Assembly: GCA_003516955.1 (NCBI GenBank) | Contig: DPBN01000117.1 | Location: 1-9,449 of the forward strand | DNA: 9,449 bases | Source: Armatimonadota bacterium | Lineage (GTDB): Bacteria; Armatimonadota; Fimbriimonadia; Fimbriimonadales; Fimbriimonadaceae | Direction: 5' to 3' | In this document: positions 6,469-9,449 of the stretch, in pieces | How the letters are laid out: the number at the start of each line of letters is the position of its first letter | Position numbering within the stretch: the first letter of the stretch is position 1 | Program-made: the position numbers and the translations under genes | Notes under the pieces: generated by a model | The model's input: only the letters and a program-made list of their open reading frames with translations | What the model was told of the DNA's origin: nothing | Database searches by the model: none

Positions 6469-7716
6469 ATGAAGAGGCTGCGCCTGTGTCTGGTTGCTTT
6501 GTTAGGGGCCGTAGCCTTCGCCTACGGCGGGGGATCGGAGGCTGGGGAAGCACCGTCTGTCGAGGTCGAGGTGGGTGCGAACGGCGTTCGGATCTTCGCC
6601 GACAACGCCGACGCCCACGAGGTCCTCGTGTTGCTCGCCAAGGCGACCGGACTTCGGATCATGGTGGACGACACGGTGCGGCGCACCGTCACCGTGAACC
6701 TGGTCGACAAGAAGCCGACGGAGGCGCTCGATGCGATCGTCTCCGCGTACGGCCTGGCGTGCAAGCTGGTCGGCACCGTGTTCATGGTCAGCGATGGGAT
6801 TCCGAAGGGTCCATCCAGCTATCTTCTGAGCGACATCGACGCGGTGGGGACGAAGTATGTGCTCGCGCCGACCGCGAAGTCGCTGCTCCCGATCTTCCTG
6901 CAGGACCACGTGAAGACCAACCAGGAGCAGAACTCCGTGATCCTCTCGGCGCCGCCGAGCGTGCTGAGGAAGTTCCGGGAGGACATCTCCCAGTTCGACA
7001 TCCCCGCCGCGCAGATCATGATCGACGTCTTGATGGTCGAGTTCACGGACTCGGCGACGAAGGAGTTCGCCCTGAACTTGGCCGCGAGCAACGCGGGGGT
7101 TCAGGGATCGATCGATTCGTCGTTCGGAGAGGTGTTCTATCGTGCGATCTCGGGTCTGCCGGACAGCTTCCAGGCCAACCTGCGTGCGCTGGTGGAGAAG
7201 GGCAAGGCGAGGGTGCGCGCGAACCCCAGGATCGCCACGGTGAGCGGCCAAGACGCCAGCATCTTCATCGGCAAGCAGAGGTACATCAGCACGCCGGTCG
7301 TGATCGGCGGAGACCAGTGGGGCGGCCGACAGACGAACTCGATCGACGCCGGCGTCAGGCTGAGGATCACTCCGTGGACGGGCGGAACCGGGGACATCCT
7401 TCTGGACATTCGCCCGGAGATCAGCGTCCTCGGGGCGCCGGACCCCCGCACGGGTCTGCCGGACAAGAGCACGCGCCAAGCGAACACCTCGGTGATCGTT
7501 CGGGACGGGGAGACCGTGATCCTCGGCGGCCTCGTGCAGGACGAGACGATGAAGACGCAGACGAAGATCCCCGTGCTGGGCGATCTGCCGCTCATCGGTC
7601 CGTTGTTCCGGTCCCTCGACGAGCGGAAGCTGAAGACGGAGATGGTGGTGTTCATCACGCCGCGGATCCTCCCGGCCAACCCGGGCGCCGCAGAGGGCAC
7701 CGCACCCGGGAAGTGA
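6469..7716 (+). CDS. Secretin-family outer membrane protein (type II secretion/type IV pilus type)
   Basis: A 415-aa exported protein. A basic start and hydrophobic core (MKRLRLCLVALLGAVAFA) form a signal peptide, with likely cleavage after Ala18. Residues about 30-108 are an STN/N0-type domain (VLVLLAKATGLRIMVDD, then the TEALDAIV helix). About 115-185 form an N1-like ring domain ending QFDIPAAQIMIDV. About 186-402 are the secretin channel domain, with the hallmark KIPVLGDLPLIGPLFRS at 366-382 and a KTEMVVFITPRI end strand. Secretins oligomerise into gated outer-membrane channels that pass pilins, secreted proteins or filamentous phage. It is shorter than full GspD or PilQ (about 600-700 aa), having fewer N domains. 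It lies 10 bp upstream of a second secretin gene, probably in the same operon. Which machine it serves cannot be told from the window. Confidence 0.88.
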   Translation: MKRLRLCLVALLGAVAFAYGGGSEAGEAPSVEVEVGANGVRIFADNADAHEVLVLLAKATGLRIMVDDTVRRTVTVNLVDKKPTEALDAIVSAYGLACKLVGTVFMVSDGIPKGPSSYLLSDIDAVGTKYVLAPTAKSLLPIFLQDHVKTNQEQNSVILSAPPSVLRKFREDISQFDIPAAQIMIDVLMVEFTDSATKEFALNLAASNAGVQGSIDSSFGEVFYRAISGLPDSFQANLRALVEKGKARVRANPRIATVSGQDASIFIGKQRYISTPVVIGGDQWGGRQTNSIDAGVRLRITPWTGGTGDILLDIRPEISVLGAPDPRTGLPDKSTRQANTSVIVRDGETVILGGLVQDETMKTQTKIPVLGDLPLIGPLFRSLDERKLKTEMVVFITPRILPANPGAAEGTAPGK

Positions 7717-7726
7717 ACCGCTGACT

Positions 7727-9445
7727 ATGGCGACGGCACTTCGGTTCGCACTGGCTGCGTGGGCGGGGCTCCTCCTCGGGTCTCTCGCCTCGGCCCAGCG
7801 CGTGCCGTACTGCAACGTTACCGGCGTTTCCGTGAGGCGTCTGGCCAACGGCGTCGAGCTGACCATCCAAGCCGACGGCATCCTCGACTTGGAGCTGGAC
7901 TTCGGCCACTACCTGAACTTGGAGGCGATCAGCATGGGGCGCTGGGATGAGTTCCCGCGCTTCGTGACGTACCTGCCCTTCCGCATCCGCAACGCGCGGA
8001 GCCGCATTGGGAACGTCGTGGACGTCGGGGAGTTTCCGGTGAGCCACGTCGAGACCTCGGTCCTGCCCGATTCTGTCGACGGCGTCGGGCTCGATCTCCG
8101 CGTGGTGCTCTTCGAGCCGGCCTACACGGTGTCCATCAAGACGCCTCAAGCCGATCCGAACTTCTGGAACCAGTACCCCGATCGACCGAGCGTGCGGATC
8201 CAGGTGCCGCCCGACCAGCGGAGGATCCTGATCGTGGTGTCCACCAACCGCAACGTGGAGCTCCAGCCGAAGAGGGTGCCTCCTCCGGCGGCGGCCCCAT
8301 CCGAGGTGCGCATCGCGAGGCAAGGAGACACCTACGACGTGTGGTCTGTGAACGCGCCCTTGCAGGACTTCGCGCGGGCGATGACCAGCGCCTCGGGGCG
8401 GACGGTGTTGGTGGAGGATGGCCTTGAGCGGTGGGTCAGCGCGAGCCTGACGGAGGCCACGTTCGACGAGGTTCTGGAGGCGTTGGGCCGCACGTACGGG
8501 CTCGCGGTCGAGCGGCAGGGTCCCCGGGTGGTGCTCGGCGACGGGACGGTCCGCTCGCGGCAGGCCTACCTCTCGGGCCGCTTCGTGCGCCTGCCGCTCC
8601 GCCACGTCGCCCCGGAGGTTGTCCGGGCCTCCCTGCCGGACTTCCTTCTGAGGTTCACGTCCGTCGACCCGGAGCACAACTCTCTGCTTGCTGCCGGTCC
8701 GGAGGAGATGCTGGAGAAGCTGCGAAGCGACTTGGAGACGCTCGATCAGCCTGCGCCGCTGCTGGAGTTCAAGACCATCGTGGTGGAGACGTTCGACGAG
8801 CGCTCGAGGGAGGCCTTGGCAGCTTGGCGGGCGGAGCAGGGCACCACGATGTTCCGGGGCGAGCCAGCTGTGGGGGACTTCGCCATCGGCCAGTGGCTGG
8901 GTGGGCCGGACCAACTGGAGACCCATCTGAGGAACTTGGAGGCCAAGCAGGCCGTTCGCATCCGGGCGACGAGCGTGGTGCGGGCCGTCGCCGGACAGCC
9001 GGCGCGGCTGTTCGCGGGTTCCCAGCGGTTCGCGAAGTACGAGTTCGTCGACCGCCTCACCAACGAGGTCACGGCCAAGGTCATTCCTGTTGATCTGGGC
9101 GCCAGCCTACGCGCCACGGGTTACGCCTGCCGAGGCAACGTGCTGCTCCAGCTGCAGCCGAGCATCACCAGCATCGCCGCGGTGGAGCCTGGCACGGGGC
9201 TTCCGACCGTCTCCCAACGAACGGCCGACACGTTCCTGGTGTTGCCCGACGGCGCAACGGCCGTGGTCGGAGGCCTCTCGGACGAGCGGGCCGACCGACG
9301 GACGGTGTGCGTGCCGCTTCTCGCCGACCTGCCGCTGGTCGGGGGGTTGTTCCGCTACCCCCGGACCATCCGTTCGAAGACTGAGCTCACCCTTCTCGTC
9401 ACCGCGCGGGTCGTTCCCGCCAGCGAACCTTCCAATCAGCCATGA
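7727..9445 (+). CDS. Second secretin-domain protein with extra N-terminal beta domain
   Basis: A 572-aa exported protein. The signal peptide MATALRFALAAWAGLLLGSLASA is probably cut after Ala23. Residues about 24-178 are a beta-rich region, AMIN-like in general look but not recognised with certainty. A Pro/Ala-rich linker (179-193) follows, then an STN/N0-type domain (about 198-272), an N1-like domain (about 278-345) and a secretin domain (about 346-566). The hallmark motif is degenerate, VPLLADLPLVGGLFR (529-543), with Ala for the usual Gly before the Asp. It is followed by KTELTLLVTARVV. It is a diverged relative of the 415-aa secretin just upstream, so the two may form a mixed channel or one may assist or cap the other. 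The N-terminal half resembles the plan of PilQ, in which AMIN domains bind peptidoglycan. ATG 7727 is chosen for the signal peptide; only a weak GGAAG precedes it. Confidence 0.82.
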   Translation: MATALRFALAAWAGLLLGSLASAQRVPYCNVTGVSVRRLANGVELTIQADGILDLELDFGHYLNLEAISMGRWDEFPRFVTYLPFRIRNARSRIGNVVDVGEFPVSHVETSVLPDSVDGVGLDLRVVLFEPAYTVSIKTPQADPNFWNQYPDRPSVRIQVPPDQRRILIVVSTNRNVELQPKRVPPPAAAPSEVRIARQGDTYDVWSVNAPLQDFARAMTSASGRTVLVEDGLERWVSASLTEATFDEVLEALGRTYGLAVERQGPRVVLGDGTVRSRQAYLSGRFVRLPLRHVAPEVVRASLPDFLLRFTSVDPEHNSLLAAGPEEMLEKLRSDLETLDQPAPLLEFKTIVVETFDERSREALAAWRAEQGTTMFRGEPAVGDFAIGQWLGGPDQLETHLRNLEAKQAVRIRATSVVRAVAGQPARLFAGSQRFAKYEFVDRLTNEVTAKVIPVDLGASLRATGYACRGNVLLQLQPSITSIAAVEPGTGLPTVSQRTADTFLVLPDGATAVVGGLSDERADRRTVCVPLLADLPLVGGLFRYPRTIRSKTELTLLVTARVVPASEPSNQP

Positions 9446-9449
9446 GAAC
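9442..9449 (+). CDS. Possible start of the next gene (partial)
   Basis: An ATG at 9442 overlaps the stop codon of the second secretin gene as ATGA, the same junction type seen at 4798. Only two codons (Met-Arg) are visible and no ribosome binding site is clear. It is noted because such overlaps commonly mark the next gene of an operon. Confidence 0.3.

Noticed and set aside
7655..8926. Long minus-strand frames opposite the secretin genes (also 6502-7881).
   Set aside because: They are Arg/His/Leu-rich shadows of strongly supported secretin genes, with no motifs or ribosome binding sites.
1..9449. CRISPR arrays, tRNA or rRNA genes, insertion sequences and phage genes.
   Set aside because: I read both strands and saw no regularly spaced repeats, no structural RNA signatures, and no transposase or phage proteins.

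Overview
The window is GC-rich, roughly two thirds G+C, and densely coding, with most genes on the + strand. Two tandem secretin genes with export signals imply a bacterium with an outer membrane. A divergent nitric-oxide-reductase-like gene and Rrf2 regulator point to life where NO or low oxygen is met. I cannot name the organism. A soil or water lineage such as Armatimonadota or Planctomycetota would fit, but that is a guess. I see no phage, insertion-sequence, CRISPR, tRNA or rRNA signatures, so this looks like ordinary chromosome, possibly from an uncultivated genome.

Layout. Positions 1-104 (-) hold the N-terminus of a membrane protein resembling the NO reductase large subunit. It is divergent from an Rrf2-family regulator (180-641, +), with an inverted repeat overlapping possible promoters in the 75-bp gap. 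A GH2 beta-galactosidase-type glycosidase (621-2951, -) converges on the regulator and overlaps its 3' end by 21 bp. A 305-bp non-coding gap follows, ending in a near-perfect 28-bp inverted repeat. Then come two adjacent MutS-like ATPase genes (3257-4801 and about 4798-6264, +). After about 200 bp lies a pair of secretin-domain genes (6469-7716 and 7727-9445, +), whose operon probably continues past the right edge from an ATG at 9442.

The most interesting part is the MutS-like pair. Both proteins have MutS-type P-loop ATPase domains, lack any recognisable mismatch-reading domain, and carry Asn in place of the usual Walker B Asp. They differ at the H-loop: Phe in the first, His in the second. 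This suggests a heterodimeric, asymmetric ATPase whose job I cannot name. The second gene appears to start at ATG 4798, with a strong ribosome binding site and a 4-bp stop/start overlap. It is broken in frame by a TAG at 4861-4863, after 21 codons, and the ORF resumes at GTG 4870. This could be a real nonsense mutation, a base error, or a programmed stop with reinitiation.

The Rrf2 regulator probably controls itself and the divergent reductase. The two secretins probably serve one type IV pilus or type II secretion-like export apparatus.
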